Notes: generated by a model from the letters alone, not told the origin. Shown: positions 1 to 8,013, numbered from the stretch's first letter. The stretch: 64,000 bases of DNA from Sphingomonas sp. YR710 (GCF_900101455.1 NZ_FMZJ01000001.1:1-64000); one strand, 5' to 3'. Numbers and translations are program-made.

Positions 1-92
1 TCATCTATGCTGGCCTCCTCACCAGTGGCCAGCTTGAATCACAAATCTATCCGCCAGAGAACCCCTTCGATTCAATCACAAGCGGAAAAACT

Positions 93-377
93 CTAAGCGA
101 CGAGATTGACGAGGCCCCCGATCGGCGCGCTGCCCGCCACCTTCGCGCCGGCCGCCGAATAGGCTTCGGCCTTTGGGCCCGACGCCGCGCGCTGGGCCGC
201 GATTTTCGATTTGTCGGCCTGGGAACGCGTCGGATCGGACAGGGCATCGGCGTTGTCGGGTCCGGAGCGCGGATGCTGCGGATCGATATGGCGCTTGGCG
301 ATATCGACCTCGCTGCAATTCCTGCAGCTGAAGCCATTCACCGTTACCGGCGACGGATAGTTTACACCGATCTGCAT
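93..377 (-). CDS. Small hypothetical protein with a CxxC motif
   Basis: A 94-residue protein with no signal peptide and no membrane segment. An N-terminal stretch (VNGFSCRNCSEVD, around residues 13-25) contains a CxxC pair. A hydrophilic, Ala/Ser-rich tail follows and ends in a short hydrophobic patch. I do not recognise a named domain. Short proteins of this general plan, with a CxxC near the start followed by a DPxHP segment, are familiar to me from sphingomonads, which is the main reason for treating it as real. The two other reading frames here give only Arg-rich shadow translations. A purine-rich GAGGAGG lies rather far upstream of the ATG, so the start is uncertain. Bases 1-92 downstream of it show no gene. 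Confidence 0.5.
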   Translation of the reverse strand: MQIGVNYPSPVTVNGFSCRNCSEVDIAKRHIDPQHPRSGPDNADALSDPTRSQADKSKIAAQRAASGPKAEAYSAAGAKVAGSAPIGGLVNLVA

Positions 378-471
378 CCCTGCGCGTCGCGCCTCCTCGG
401 CATGGTCATAGCAGCGAGGGATTGAGAAGTGGTTGCTGCCGTGCGCGGCCTGCTCCTCAGCGGGGATCAGC

Positions 472-1113
472 TTACCAGCGCAGCAGCTTCGCCCCGATGA
501 TGCTGCCCATCACCCCTGCCAGCACGATGCCGAGCGTGTACCAGGTCAGCACGAACAGCGCCGAAGCCTCCGGACAATGCAGGCAATAGAGCGTTGCCGC
601 CAGCCCGCCCGCGGCCAGCCCTGCGACGGCGCCGGCCAACCCCGGCCGCGCCGGCGCGAACTGGCGGAACGCCCAGAGAAGGCCGATATATAAAGGGATC
701 GACAGATCGAACACCCGCCACGGACAGCTCCGCCAGCTCTTGCCGAGAAAGAGCGCCAGCCAGCCGCTGGCCGGCGTGTTCGACAATTCCAGGCCGGCGA
801 TCAGCATCAGCCCGGCGATCGGGATCGCCAGCACGCCCAGCCAGCGCGGCCGCAGGGCATCGGGCCGCGATAGATGGACTGTCGCCGCCACCGCGCACAG
901 CCCGATCGACAATGTGTAGATGGCCTTCATCCAGAAGACGAAACCGCGCACGGCGATACCCAGATCGGGACGAAAGCCGATCGTGAGGGCGATGAACGCC
1001 AGCGACACCACCGCGCCGCTGCCAAGGCCGATCGCCATGCGGCGCTCCACCGCATGGGCCGGCACCGGCTTCAGGTCCATGGCAAGCGACCGGATCAGAT
1101 CGTCGGTTCGCAT
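472..1113 (-). CDS. nrsF: NrsF-type membrane anti-sigma factor (DUF1109)
   Basis: A 213-residue integral membrane protein with about six hydrophobic helices after a short cytosolic N-terminus ([11 protein letters not shown]). The length and helix layout match the NrsF/DUF1109 family, which holds its cognate ECF sigma factor inactive at the inner membrane. Two Cys-Pro motifs are visible, SCPW at Cys130 and HCPE at Cys180. In Caulobacter NrsF, two cysteines at essentially the same positions are required for the response to chromate and cadmium, so a redox or metal-sensing role is inferred. Its ATG shares one base with the TGA of the upstream sigma gene, indicating translational coupling. A longer in-frame extension upstream reads through the sigma gene and is not credible. 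Confidence 0.88.
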   Translation of the reverse strand: MRTDDLIRSLAMDLKPVPAHAVERRMAIGLGSGAVVSLAFIALTIGFRPDLGIAVRGFVFWMKAIYTLSIGLCAVAATVHLSRPDALRPRWLGVLAIPIAGLMLIAGLELSNTPASGWLALFLGKSWRSCPWRVFDLSIPLYIGLLWAFRQFAPARPGLAGAVAGLAAGGLAATLYCLHCPEASALFVLTWYTLGIVLAGVMGSIIGAKLLRW

Positions 1114-1649
1114 CACATCGCATCCTTCAGGCGCGCCGCGAGCGCTTTCAGCCCGCGGTGTACCGATACTTTCACGTCGGCCTCGCTCCAGCCCGCCGCT
1201 TCGGCGGATTCGGCGACGCTCATGCCGCCGATCTTCGTGTCGCGGATCGCACGCGCCTGTTTGGCCGGAAGTTCGGCGAGCAGTTTCGTCACGTCCATGC
1301 GGGCGGAACAGGCATCCTCGAAGCCTTCCGCCATCAATATGTCGTCGAGATCCTCGATCGCGACATGCTGGCGCCCCTGCCGGAAATGATCGATCATCTT
1401 GTAGCGCGCCACGCCATAGGTCCACGCCATGAACGGGCGCGTCCGATCATAAGTGGCACGGCGCCTGTGGATCGCCATCAGACAGTCTTGCACAAGATCC
1501 TCGACATCATCGGACGCGCCGCCAAGCCGGCGCGCGAAAAAGGATCGCAGTGCGGGTACGAGCGCGCTTAGCAGGCAGGAATAGGCCTTCGCGTCGCCAT
1601 CGAGGCCCGCGACCATCCATTCCCTGAGCTGATCCTCGCTCGCCCGCAC
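1113..1649 (-). CDS. sigF: ECF sigma factor, SigF type
   Basis: A 178-residue RNA polymerase sigma factor of the ECF class. Region 2 ([13 protein letters not shown] to MIDHFR, with [10 protein letters not shown]) and region 4 ([24 protein letters not shown] plus the VKVSVHRGL helix) are both recognisable; region 3 is absent, as usual. The chosen start is GTG at 1649, preceded by GGGAG at five bases; a second GTG at 1655 overlaps that ribosome site. A GTAACC-N16-CGAA motif on the same strand lies just upstream, so the gene is probably autoregulated. It is coupled to nrsF and divergent from the bufferin gene, matching the SigF/NrsF arrangement of Caulobacter, where such genes answer to heavy-metal stress. 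An upstream in-frame extension of about 165 residues is low-complexity Arg-rich sequence and was rejected. Confidence 0.85.
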   Translation of the reverse strand: MRASEDQLREWMVAGLDGDAKAYSCLLSALVPALRSFFARRLGGASDDVEDLVQDCLMAIHRRRATYDRTRPFMAWTYGVARYKMIDHFRQGRQHVAIEDLDDILMAEGFEDACSARMDVTKLLAELPAKQARAIRDTKIGGMSVAESAEAAGWSEADVKVSVHRGLKALAARLKDAM

Positions 1650-1668
1650 ATGCACTCCCGCAAGACTG

Positions 1669-1694
1669 TTCGGAGCTTTGCGGCAAAAGGTTAC
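1669..1694 (-). promoter_or_regulatory. Predicted SigF-type promoter of sigF-nrsF
   Basis: On the minus strand GTAACC (1694-1689) is followed after exactly 16 bases by CGAA (1672-1669). This equals the consensus reported for Caulobacter SigF promoters. The predicted transcription start falls about 12 bases before the GTG at 1649, leaving room for the GGGAG ribosome site. The motif and spacing are read directly; promoter activity is inferred. Confidence 0.72.
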
Positions 1695-1739
1695 ACCGGG
1701 ACGGTCGTTACGCCGACAAATTTTTTTGCCGGCATTTCT

Positions 1740-1765
1740 GTAACGCCTCGCATCCGCCCGCCGAA
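1740..1765 (+). promoter_or_regulatory. Predicted SigF-type promoter of bufA1
   Basis: GTAACG (1740-1745) and CGAA (1762-1765) are separated by 16 bases. This differs by one base from the motif found divergently in front of sigF. It would give a leader of roughly 95 bases before the ATG at 1869. Together the two sites suggest that one sigma factor drives both divergent transcripts. Confidence 0.68.
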
Positions 1766-1868
1766 TAGCCGCCGTGACCCAGCCCGCAAGGCCTCCCGGG
1801 GTCACCGTGCGGCGCCTGCCTGTGGCCGGCGCCGCACGAGAGGGGGCCTTTCGAAAAGGAACGCCTAT

Positions 1869-2141
1869 ATGTCTTACACCCCTGCCTTCGCCGCCGCCGC
1901 GCTCGCTTTGTCGATCGTCGCGGGCACCGCCAACGCTGCCGACGCATCGGCCAAGCCGATGGAAAAATGCTACGGCGTCTCGCTCGCGGGCAAGAACGAC
2001 TGCAAGGCCGGCGCCGGCACGAGCTGTGCGGGCACCTCGCATGCCGACTATCAGGGTAATTCGTGGAAGCTGGTCAAGGCCGGCACCTGCACGACGATCA
2101 AGACGCCCAAGGGCAACGGTTCGCTCACGCCGAAGGCCTGA
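1869..2141 (+). CDS. bufA1: Bufferin-type secreted metallophore precursor (BufA1, DUF2282)
   Basis: A 90-residue precursor. Residues 1-23 form a Sec signal peptide ending TANA-A. The mature part carries four cysteines in the family pattern (MEKCYGV, NDCKAG, TSCAG, GTCTT) plus the [12 protein letters not shown] core. DUF2282 proteins, now called bufferins, are small periplasmic peptides implicated in binding copper or other metals, and are normally matured by a DUF692/BufB enzyme with a BufC partner. The ATG at 1869 gives a clean signal peptide; longer in-frame starts do not. It lies behind a SigF-type promoter and is followed, after a 340-bp palindrome-bearing gap, by a DoxX gene. No BufB or BufC gene is visible in the window, so whether this copy is modified is unclear. 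Confidence 0.88.
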   Translation: MSYTPAFAAAALALSIVAGTANAADASAKPMEKCYGVSLAGKNDCKAGAGTSCAGTSHADYQGNSWKLVKAGTCTTIKTPKGNGSLTPKA

Positions 2142-2241
2142 TCTTACGGACATTCATGGAAAACCGGGGGCTCCTGGTCACGGCAGCGCATATTTCTGCT
2201 CACTCTTCGTCGTTTTTAACGAGGAACCGTGAGGCACATAA

Positions 2242-2398
2242 GCCCCTCCCCTTCAGGGGAGGGGTTGGGGGTGGGGCCTCTCCTCCCAACGAACGTTCAT
2301 CTCGGTGAGACGCGGTTGCCCCACCCCAACCCAGTCCAGCGGCTCTTTGCCTTGTCCGGGGGACAAGGCTGCCGCTGAACTCCTGAAGGGGAGGGGCT
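2242..2398. repeat. Nested palindromic REP-like element
   Basis: Outer arms: CCCCTCCCCTTCAG...GGGGTTGGGGGTGGGGC begins at about 2243, and its inverse (GCCCCACCCCAACCC at 2318-2332, CTGAAGGGGAGGGG at 2383-2396) closes it. Inside the right half is a second long hairpin, CAGCGGC and GCCTTGTCC pairing with GGACAAGGC and GCCGCTG (2337-2377). It fills most of the 340-bp gap between bufA1 and the DoxX gene. No reading frame with recognisable content crosses it. It resembles the CCTCCCC palindromes dispersed in sphingomonad genomes. Confidence 0.75.
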
Positions 2399-2481
2399 AG
2401 GATGTCGCCACACGTTTTTGCTGGGATGACGATGAGGAGAAATGCGCCCCGCACCAGATCCACCCGGGGACGGAGAACATC

Positions 2482-2931
2482 ATGACATCGCTGGCAAATC
2501 TTTACGCCCGGGCTGCGGCCCGGATCGACGGGTGCGTATCGGAAAGCCCCTTGCTGCTGGTGGTGCGCCTCGGCGTTGCCGCGATCTTCTTCCTGTCCGG
2601 CCGGACCAAGGTCGAAGGGCTGCTGACGATCACGCCGTCGACCTACGAACTGTTCCGCACGGATTATGCGCTGCCGCTGGTGCCGCCCGAGATCGCGGCG
2701 CATGCGGCGACCTATTCGGAGCATTTCTTCCCGATCCTGCTGGTGCTCGGCCTGTTCACGCGGCCCGCTGCGCTGGCGTTGCTCGGCATGACGACGGTGA
2801 TCGAGATCTTCGTCTATCCCGATGCCTGGCCGACCCATCTGAGCTGGGCCGGGCTGCTGCTGCCGTTGATCGTGCGCGGCGGCGGACGCTGGTCGCTCGA
2901 CCGGTTGTTCGGGCTGGAAGCAGGCAAGTGA
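2482..2931 (+). CDS. DoxX family membrane protein (BufD-like)
   Basis: A 149-residue protein with four hydrophobic segments. The family signature is present: [18 protein letters not shown] in the first helix and [22 protein letters not shown] in the middle. DoxX proteins are inner-membrane proteins linked to thiol/quinone redox chemistry. In bufferin operons a DoxX member (BufD) is the usual last gene, so this is its likely identity. The ATG at 2482 has a GGAG ribosome site (GACGGAGAACATC). Its TGA overlaps the GTG of the next gene, so the two are translationally coupled. The gap to bufA1 is large for an operon and holds a palindrome. Confidence 0.82.
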   Translation: MTSLANLYARAAARIDGCVSESPLLLVVRLGVAAIFFLSGRTKVEGLLTITPSTYELFRTDYALPLVPPEIAAHAATYSEHFFPILLVLGLFTRPAALALLGMTTVIEIFVYPDAWPTHLSWAGLLLPLIVRGGGRWSLDRLFGLEAGK

Positions 2932-5051
2932 CCGTGCCGGGCCTGTCCACAATCACGATCGCGCGGGCCCGGATCACGATGCGGCTGTGGCTCGCCGGAT
3001 GGCGGACGCTGCGGGCGGCGATCGCGCCGCCCGCCGATCTCGCGATCCGCATCACTATCGGCCAGGCATTCCTGCTGTCGGGGCTCGTCAAGGCGATGCA
3101 CTGGCAGGATGCGCTCTATCTCGCCCGTTACGAATATCCGCTGTCGTGGATCAGCCCGGCACATGCGGCGGTGCTGGGCCTCGCGATCGAACTGGTCTGC
3201 CCGGTGCTGCTGATGCTCGGCCTGTTCACGCGGGCGGCGGCGCTGCCGATGGCGGCGCTCGCGATCGTGATCCAGGTCGATTATCAGGTTCTTGACACCA
3301 ATTTGTTCCAGGCGGCGATCCTTGCGGGCTATGTGATGTTCGGCGCCGGCCCGATTGCGATCGACGCGCTGCTGGCGCCGGGGCTGCGCGACAGCGCCTT
3401 GCCGCTGATCCCGCGGATCGCGCGGGCGGCGCAGGCGCTGACCCTGCACGTCGGCCCGGCCTTTCAGCTCGCGATCCGGATCTGGTTCGGCTGGGCGCTG
3501 CTCGGCCTGCCCGGATCGCCGGCGATCCTGCCGACCGGCGGCGCCGATGCCCTGCCGGCGATGGTGGCGCAGGTCGGGGCGATCGCGCTGATCGCCGGTG
3601 CCGCCCTGCCGGCCACGGCGATCCTGCTCGCCACCGCGACATCGGGCATGGCGATGATGATGGGCCCGTCGGCGGCCAATCTGTGGATGATCGTGCTGCT
3701 GGTGCAACTGGCGATGCTGGGGGCAGGGCGCCTCTCGATCGATCGGCTGCTGGCGGTACGGATGGCGGCATGCGCGCGGCCGGCGCTGGCCGGCGGCGGC
3801 GACTGGCCGCACATCGTCATCATCGGTGCGGGCTTCGGCGGCATGGCCTGTGCCGCCCGGCTGCGCCATCTGCCGGTGCGGCTGACGATCGTCGACCGGC
3901 ACAATTATCATCTGTTCCAGCCCTTGCTCTATCAGGTGGCGACCGCCGGCCTGTCGCCGGCCGACATCGCCTCGCCGATCCGCAGCCAGTTTCGCGATGA
4001 TGCCAATGTCCGCGTGGTGATGGGCGAGGTCAGCGGGATCGATGCCGATCGCAAGCATGTGCTGATCGGCGATTGGGCGCTGTCTTATGACCGACTGGTG
4101 ATCGCCACCGGCGCCTCGCACAGCTATTTCGGCCGCGACGACTGGGCCGCCTTCGCGCCTGGGCTCAAGCGGATCGAGGATGCGACCGCGATGCGCGCGC
4201 GCCTGCTCGCCGCTTTCGAACGTGCCGAAACCGCGACCGACGTGATGGAGCGCAACGCGCTGCTGACTTTCGTGATCGTCGGGGCGGGGCCGACCGGGGT
4301 CGAACTGGCCGGCGCGCTTGCTGAACTGGCGCGGTTCGGGCTGCAGGAGGAGTTTCGCGATATCGATCCGGCATCGGCGCGGATCATCCTCGTCCAGTCG
4401 GGCGCGCGCATCCTGCCGGCGTTTCCGGAAGGCTTGTCGGCGCGGGCGCAGGCATCGCTTGAGAAGCTCGGCGTCACCATCTGGACCAATAGCCGGGTGC
4501 AGGCGATCGACGCGCAGGGCGTGACGATCGACGGCGAACTCGTGCGCGCCGGCACCGTGTTGTGGGCGGCCGGTGTCGTCGCCTCGCCCGCCGCGCGCTG
4601 GCTCGACGTTGCTGCCGATCCGGCCGGCCGCGTGCCGGTGGACATGCATCTGCGGGTCGAGGGACATCCGGACATCTTCGCGATCGGCGATACCGCGGCC
4701 TCGTCCGGCTGGGCCGGCCGGCCGGTGCCCGGGCTGGCGCCGGCCGCCAAGCAGGGCGGCGAGCATGTCGCCCGCTTCATCCGTGCGGATCTGGAGGCGC
4801 GGCCGCTGCCGGCGCCCTTCGCCTATCGCCATCAGGGCAGCCTCGCCACGATCGGTCGCAAGGCGGCGATCGCCGATTTCGGGCGGCTACGCCTGTGGGG
4901 CGCGCCCGCCTGGTGGCTGTGGGGCGCGATCCACGTGCTGTTCCTGTCGGGCCTGCGCAATCGCGCGTCGGTGATGCTGTCATGGATGTGGGCGTATCTG
5001 ACGTTCCGGAGCGGGACGCGGTTGATTACGGGAGCTCCGCAGCGAACCTAG
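2928..5051 (+). CDS. DoxX - type II NADH dehydrogenase fusion protein
   Basis: A 707-residue two-part protein. Residues 1 to about 280 are hydrophobic and contain DoxX-like helices ([18 protein letters not shown] and [20 protein letters not shown]). Residues from about 290 are a complete type II NADH:quinone oxidoreductase-like flavoprotein: FAD-binding [15 protein letters not shown], the [20 protein letters not shown] segment, NAD-binding [20 protein letters not shown], and the late FAIGDTA motif. The likely role is NADH oxidation coupled to a membrane quinone or thiol partner through the attached DoxX domain. The GTG at 2928 overlaps the preceding stop (GTGA); an ATG at 2979 is an alternative. 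The stop codon TAG coincides with the left end of a MITE-like element, so the C-terminus may have been altered by insertion. Confidence 0.82.
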   Translation: MTVPGLSTITIARARITMRLWLAGWRTLRAAIAPPADLAIRITIGQAFLLSGLVKAMHWQDALYLARYEYPLSWISPAHAAVLGLAIELVCPVLLMLGLFTRAAALPMAALAIVIQVDYQVLDTNLFQAAILAGYVMFGAGPIAIDALLAPGLRDSALPLIPRIARAAQALTLHVGPAFQLAIRIWFGWALLGLPGSPAILPTGGADALPAMVAQVGAIALIAGAALPATAILLATATSGMAMMMGPSAANLWMIVLLVQLAMLGAGRLSIDRLLAVRMAACARPALAGGGDWPHIVIIGAGFGGMACAARLRHLPVRLTIVDRHNYHLFQPLLYQVATAGLSPADIASPIRSQFRDDANVRVVMGEVSGIDADRKHVLIGDWALSYDRLVIATGASHSYFGRDDWAAFAPGLKRIEDATAMRARLLAAFERAETATDVMERNALLTFVIVGAGPTGVELAGALAELARFGLQEEFRDIDPASARIILVQSGARILPAFPEGLSARAQASLEKLGVTIWTNSRVQAIDAQGVTIDGELVRAGTVLWAAGVVASPAARWLDVAADPAGRVPVDMHLRVEGHPDIFAIGDTAASSGWAGRPVPGLAPAAKQGGEHVARFIRADLEARPLPAPFAYRHQGSLATIGRKAAIADFGRLRLWGAPAWWLWGAIHVLFLSGLRNRASVMLSWMWAYLTFRSGTRLITGAPQRT

Positions 5052-5165
5052 CAGGCTGCAGAAAAGGTCCGTGTCGGACTCGATTTAAACTCTATTTGAA
5101 TCCGTTACGATTCTGATTTGATCGCGAAACGACTCGTGAACATGGTCTTTTTCCGCACCCTGCTA
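5049..5165. mobile_element. 117-bp MITE-like element with 22-bp inverted ends and TA flanks
   Basis: The left end TAGCAGGCTGCAGAAAAGGTCC (5049-5070) and the inverse of the right end (5144-5165) agree at 18 of 22 positions. Both outer edges are TA, the target duplicated by IS630/Tc1-mariner elements. There is no coding capacity. The left end supplies the stop codon of the NDH-2 fusion gene and the right end abuts the AT-rich insert. The repeat is seen directly; assignment to an IS630-type parent is inference. Confidence 0.55.
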
Positions 5166-5273
5166 AAAGAGGTGAGTTGGTTCAGCGATGCGATTGATCG
5201 ACATCGTAATTACGACCGAGTTTTTGCCAAAAGGAGATGGCAACAAGAAGCTTATAAAGTTATTTAAAGATAT

Positions 5274-5858
5274 TCAAAGATTTGAATTGAGTTTTCGCAC
5301 AAGGACGTGTACATTTGTCGATGGATTGGAAAGAGATTGTTCTGAAAGCCAGTGCGCATTAGAAATTGCTTGGGATGTTAAGGGGAATAACGTTCCAAAA
5401 TCTATACTCTTATTACGTGATGAGTAGCTGGAAATATTCTCTCTAACGATGTCTATTGCATCATTTTCACAATTTATTTCTTTGGTTATCCTGTCCCAAT
5501 GAAGTGCTATCCAGACCTCAAAGCATCTGCGTGATAGGGCAAGTCTAATGTTGCTGCTTTCAGCGAGATCGTGCGCTGCGGCGATATCGGCTTCCGAAGT
5601 GTCGTCGACATCGCATACGCACCAAAATTCTGCGCAGTTGGCGTATCTCCGACGATACTTATTTGCTTCTCTAACAGCGCTTAGGGGGTTCCCGCCGCTT
5701 TTGACGTACAACGGGTAAAGTGTGAGTGTTCCCGTTCCCAGTATGTTTGCCCAGTTGCGGAAGTAACCATCCTCAGTCACACGCCCATCATAGGCCACGA
5801 CGATATGGTAATCGTTAGCTGACCGGCCTCCTCGAATACGTTTAGGCAGGCTGCTCAT
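5274..5858 (-). CDS. rloB: RloB-like protein (TOPRIM-type)
   Basis: A 194-residue cytosolic protein. Near the N-terminus a VTEDGYFRNW segment corresponds to the TExxYF motif that opens RloB-family proteins, although the preceding CEGE of typical members is AYDG here. The acidic CDVDD motif (around residues 81-86) and LALSRRCFEVWIALHW (the SNPCFELWLLLHF box) are also characteristic. RloB is encoded next to an AAA ATPase, RloA, often in restriction or defence islands, and is thought to have a TOPRIM-like nuclease fold. Its start lies 17 bases inside the upstream ATPase gene, indicating coupling. Base composition is visibly AT-richer than the flanks, consistent with transfer. The weakened first motif leaves catalytic activity open. 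Confidence 0.75.
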   Translation of the reverse strand: MSSLPKRIRGGRSANDYHIVVAYDGRVTEDGYFRNWANILGTGTLTLYPLYVKSGGNPLSAVREANKYRRRYANCAEFWCVCDVDDTSEADIAAAHDLAESSNIRLALSRRCFEVWIALHWDRITKEINCENDAIDIVRENISSYSSRNKSIDFGTLFPLTSQAISNAHWLSEQSLSNPSTNVHVLVRKLNSNL

Positions 5859-7140
5859 CTATCTCGCTTTCGTTGATGACTTGCTTAATGGTCTCATACC
5901 ATTGAGGATCAAGACCCTTTGTTGGAATGCTGCCGTACCGACCGGTTAAGTATCCAAGTTCGAAATTTTCATCTTTTCGTGGTGAAAATTCTAACAAAGA
6001 ATAAACTGTCGAGAGTCCATCTTGTTTGTCAACGAACCATATTTGATCTCGTCGAAGATGTTTCAAACTGAGTAGTCTGGTTTCATGGGTTGCAAATATC
6101 AGCTGTGCATTTTTGGGATTCGTGGATGAATCTTGAAATAGACTTATCAATCGAGCTGATATGTGTGGATGCATGCTCGTCTCAATTTCATCAACTACAA
6201 CGAGTTGCCCCATTTGCAATCCCCAAACTACATCCGCACATAATGTATACAGTTTCTTAATTCCTCTCGATTGATTTTCGAACGGCATTCCATAGCGATT
6301 CCCGGCTACGCCGGTAATGAAGGATGCTTTGTAATGCTTATTATCAATAGCTCGCCCATATGCAGATTTCGCGTTATCTTCTATTTCAGATATTTCAATA
6401 TCTTGAATACTAGGATCGGCGAGTTTCAATAGAGAAAGAGTTAGTTCCTTGAACGTATTTATTCTAAATGACAAAAAGCTCGTCATTTCCGAGAAATTTT
6501 TCTGCGGTCTGTCAATGGCCGTGTTCCAGCCGCGAACGTATTTGTATACCTTTGATGCTTCATCTTGATTGTCTTGAGCTAACGAGGATAAAAACAAGCT
6601 GTTCTCTCTTGTCCGTCTCAAGCTGGACAGATGATCCCGTCGTTCCCCTGTTAAGTTGGAGCCGATTTCCGCTGAAGTGTCAAATGTATCATCGAGCCTA
6701 TGTGTGATTCTTTGAAATAGCTCCCGTTCGCGGCCTTTAGGATAGCTAAATAGCCATTCGCGTGAGAAATGACTTGGGTGTACCTCAAAGCCATATCTAA
6801 ACCGCACTCCATCCAACAGGACGTTAATTTCAAATGTGCTGGGTGTCTCTGGACAGACGACGTTTGGATCTAAGTACGTTCCAGAAGCAGGTTTCCATAC
6901 AGGTTGAGAGAATGCAATTGCAGCTTTGAGATAGTCGATACCCATCAGCAGGTTGGTTTTGCCGCTGGCGTTTGGCCCATAGAAGGCGACCGCCGGCAGA
7001 AGGCCAATCTCTCCACCCGTCGATGTTTTGGCCGGTATAACTGCGCTGGGAAACGTCCGGTCGGCGCCGTTCGCGATGAGGCTTATCTCGACCCTATCTC
7101 TGAACGACTTGAAGTTCTCCATCCAGAACGAAACTAGCAT
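5842..7140 (-). CDS. rloA: RloA-like AAA family ATPase
   Basis: A 432-residue ABC/SMC-type AAA ATPase of the RloA/AAA_15-AAA_21 kind. It begins with the usual MENFKSFRD motif. Walker A is GPNASGKTN (around residues 55-63), a QSRG segment precedes the signature region, and Walker B is VVVDEIETSMHPH, followed by the IFATHETRLL switch histidine. Such ATPases pair with RloB, DUF4435 or TOPRIM effectors in phage-defence modules such as PARIS and related systems. The pairing here with an overlapping RloB-like gene suggests an ATPase sensor plus effector. A GGAGGG ribosome site precedes the ATG at 7140. The gene is AT-rich relative to both flanks, marking it as horizontally acquired cargo. Confidence 0.82.
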   Translation of the reverse strand: MLVSFWMENFKSFRDRVEISLIANGADRTFPSAVIPAKTSTGGEIGLLPAVAFYGPNASGKTNLLMGIDYLKAAIAFSQPVWKPASGTYLDPNVVCPETPSTFEINVLLDGVRFRYGFEVHPSHFSREWLFSYPKGRERELFQRITHRLDDTFDTSAEIGSNLTGERRDHLSSLRRTRENSLFLSSLAQDNQDEASKVYKYVRGWNTAIDRPQKNFSEMTSFLSFRINTFKELTLSLLKLADPSIQDIEISEIEDNAKSAYGRAIDNKHYKASFITGVAGNRYGMPFENQSRGIKKLYTLCADVVWGLQMGQLVVVDEIETSMHPHISARLISLFQDSSTNPKNAQLIFATHETRLLSLKHLRRDQIWFVDKQDGLSTVYSLLEFSPRKDENFELGYLTGRYGSIPTKGLDPQWYETIKQVINESEIDEQPA

Positions 7141-7326
7141 GACTCGACCCTCCGGAGCCCTTTGATGTCAAATTTTGTGGCTTGTCCACAATATTTCGGC
7201 TTTGAAAATCCATTCGGCAATCGGAGGCTCATTTGCGAGGCTGCAAAACCCTTGAACTTCTCTCCGGATCATCTGAAAACCCGTTCGGGCGCGAGCGGAT
7301 AGCTGCAGCGCCAGGGGAGAACGGAC

Positions 7327-7767
7327 ATGGCTGACCATAAAGCGGCGAAGCCGCCTGTCTGGTATTGGATCGTTGCGGTGCTGTCGACGCTCTGGTCGTG
7401 CGCCGGATGCGCGGCTTATTATATGCAGGTGAGCATGACGGCGGCCGATCTGGGGAAGCTGCCGCCCGCGCAGCAGGAGATCTGGGGCATGATGCCGGCC
7501 TGGGTGACGGCGGCCTATGCGATCGCGGTGTGGGTCGGGCTGGCTGGCAGCCTGTCGCTGCTGGCGCGCAAGGTGTGGGCGCGGCCGTTGTTCATCATTT
7601 CGCTGATCGCGGTGCTCGTCCAGTTCGGCTGGACCTTCTTCGGCAGCCCGATCCTGAAGACGGTCGGCCCGGCAGGATCGATCCCGTTCCCCGCCGTCAT
7701 CATCCTGATCGCGATCGCGCTTGTGTGGTTCTCGGGCTTCGCGACGCGCCGCGGCTGGCTGCGCTGA
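7327..7767 (+). CDS. Small four-helix membrane protein of unknown function
   Basis: A 146-residue protein with four hydrophobic segments: VWYWIVAVLSTLWSCAGCAAYY, the AWVTAAYAIAVWVGLAG region, LFIISLIAVLVQFGWTFF, and the C-terminal AVIILIAIALVWFSG. A GxxG-rich PAWVTAAYAIAVWVG motif is typical of a conserved sphingomonad family that I recognise only as hypothetical inner-membrane proteins. A good ribosome site (GGGGAGAACGG) precedes the ATG. It is a single gene between the AT-rich insert and a palindromic repeat. No function is proposed. Confidence 0.75.
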   Translation: MADHKAAKPPVWYWIVAVLSTLWSCAGCAAYYMQVSMTAADLGKLPPAQQEIWGMMPAWVTAAYAIAVWVGLAGSLSLLARKVWARPLFIISLIAVLVQFGWTFFGSPILKTVGPAGSIPFPAVIILIAIALVWFSGFATRRGWLR

Positions 7768-7858
7768 GGGAGCCCTTGGCGTCATTCTGAGGAAAGATGC
7801 TGGCGCTGGAATAATTAGTAAGCTGTTGATTATATGGAATGATATGTTCATTTTCGAT

Positions 7859-8013
7859 CCTCCCCCGCTAGGGGGAGGTGGCAGCGCAAAGCGCTGACGG
7901 AGGGGGAGGACGGGTTCACCGGGTAGGAATGCGTTGCTGAGGCCGCTAGCAGCGGGTGGCCTCTGCCCGCCCCCTCCGTCGCCTTCGGCGACACCTCCCC
8001 CTGGCGGGGGAGG
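7859..8013. repeat. Pair of inverted CCTCCCCC palindromic repeats
   Basis: Unit one (7859-7909) has CCTCCCCCGCTAGGGGGAGG followed by GGCAGCGCAAAGCGCTGACGGAGGGGGAGG. Unit two (7965-8013) is its approximate inverse: GCCCCCTCCGTC with a GTCGCCTTCGGCGAC hairpin and CCTCCCCCTGGCGGGGGAGG. The arrangement is like a bacterial interspersed mosaic element. It lies between two genes on the same strand and could stabilise or terminate the upstream transcript. Confidence 0.72.

Noticed and set aside
1656-2153. N-terminal extension of the SigF-type sigma factor
   Set aside because: The extra residues are Arg/Gly-rich, run antisense to bufA1 and would cross the SigF-type promoter.
5188-5427. A 79-codon plus-strand frame in the AT-rich insert
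   Set aside because: It overlaps the 3' end of the RloB-like gene on the opposite strand, has no recognisable domain and only a weak ribosome site. AT-rich DNA gives such frames by chance less often than GC-rich DNA, but the RloB motifs are much stronger evidence for the minus strand.
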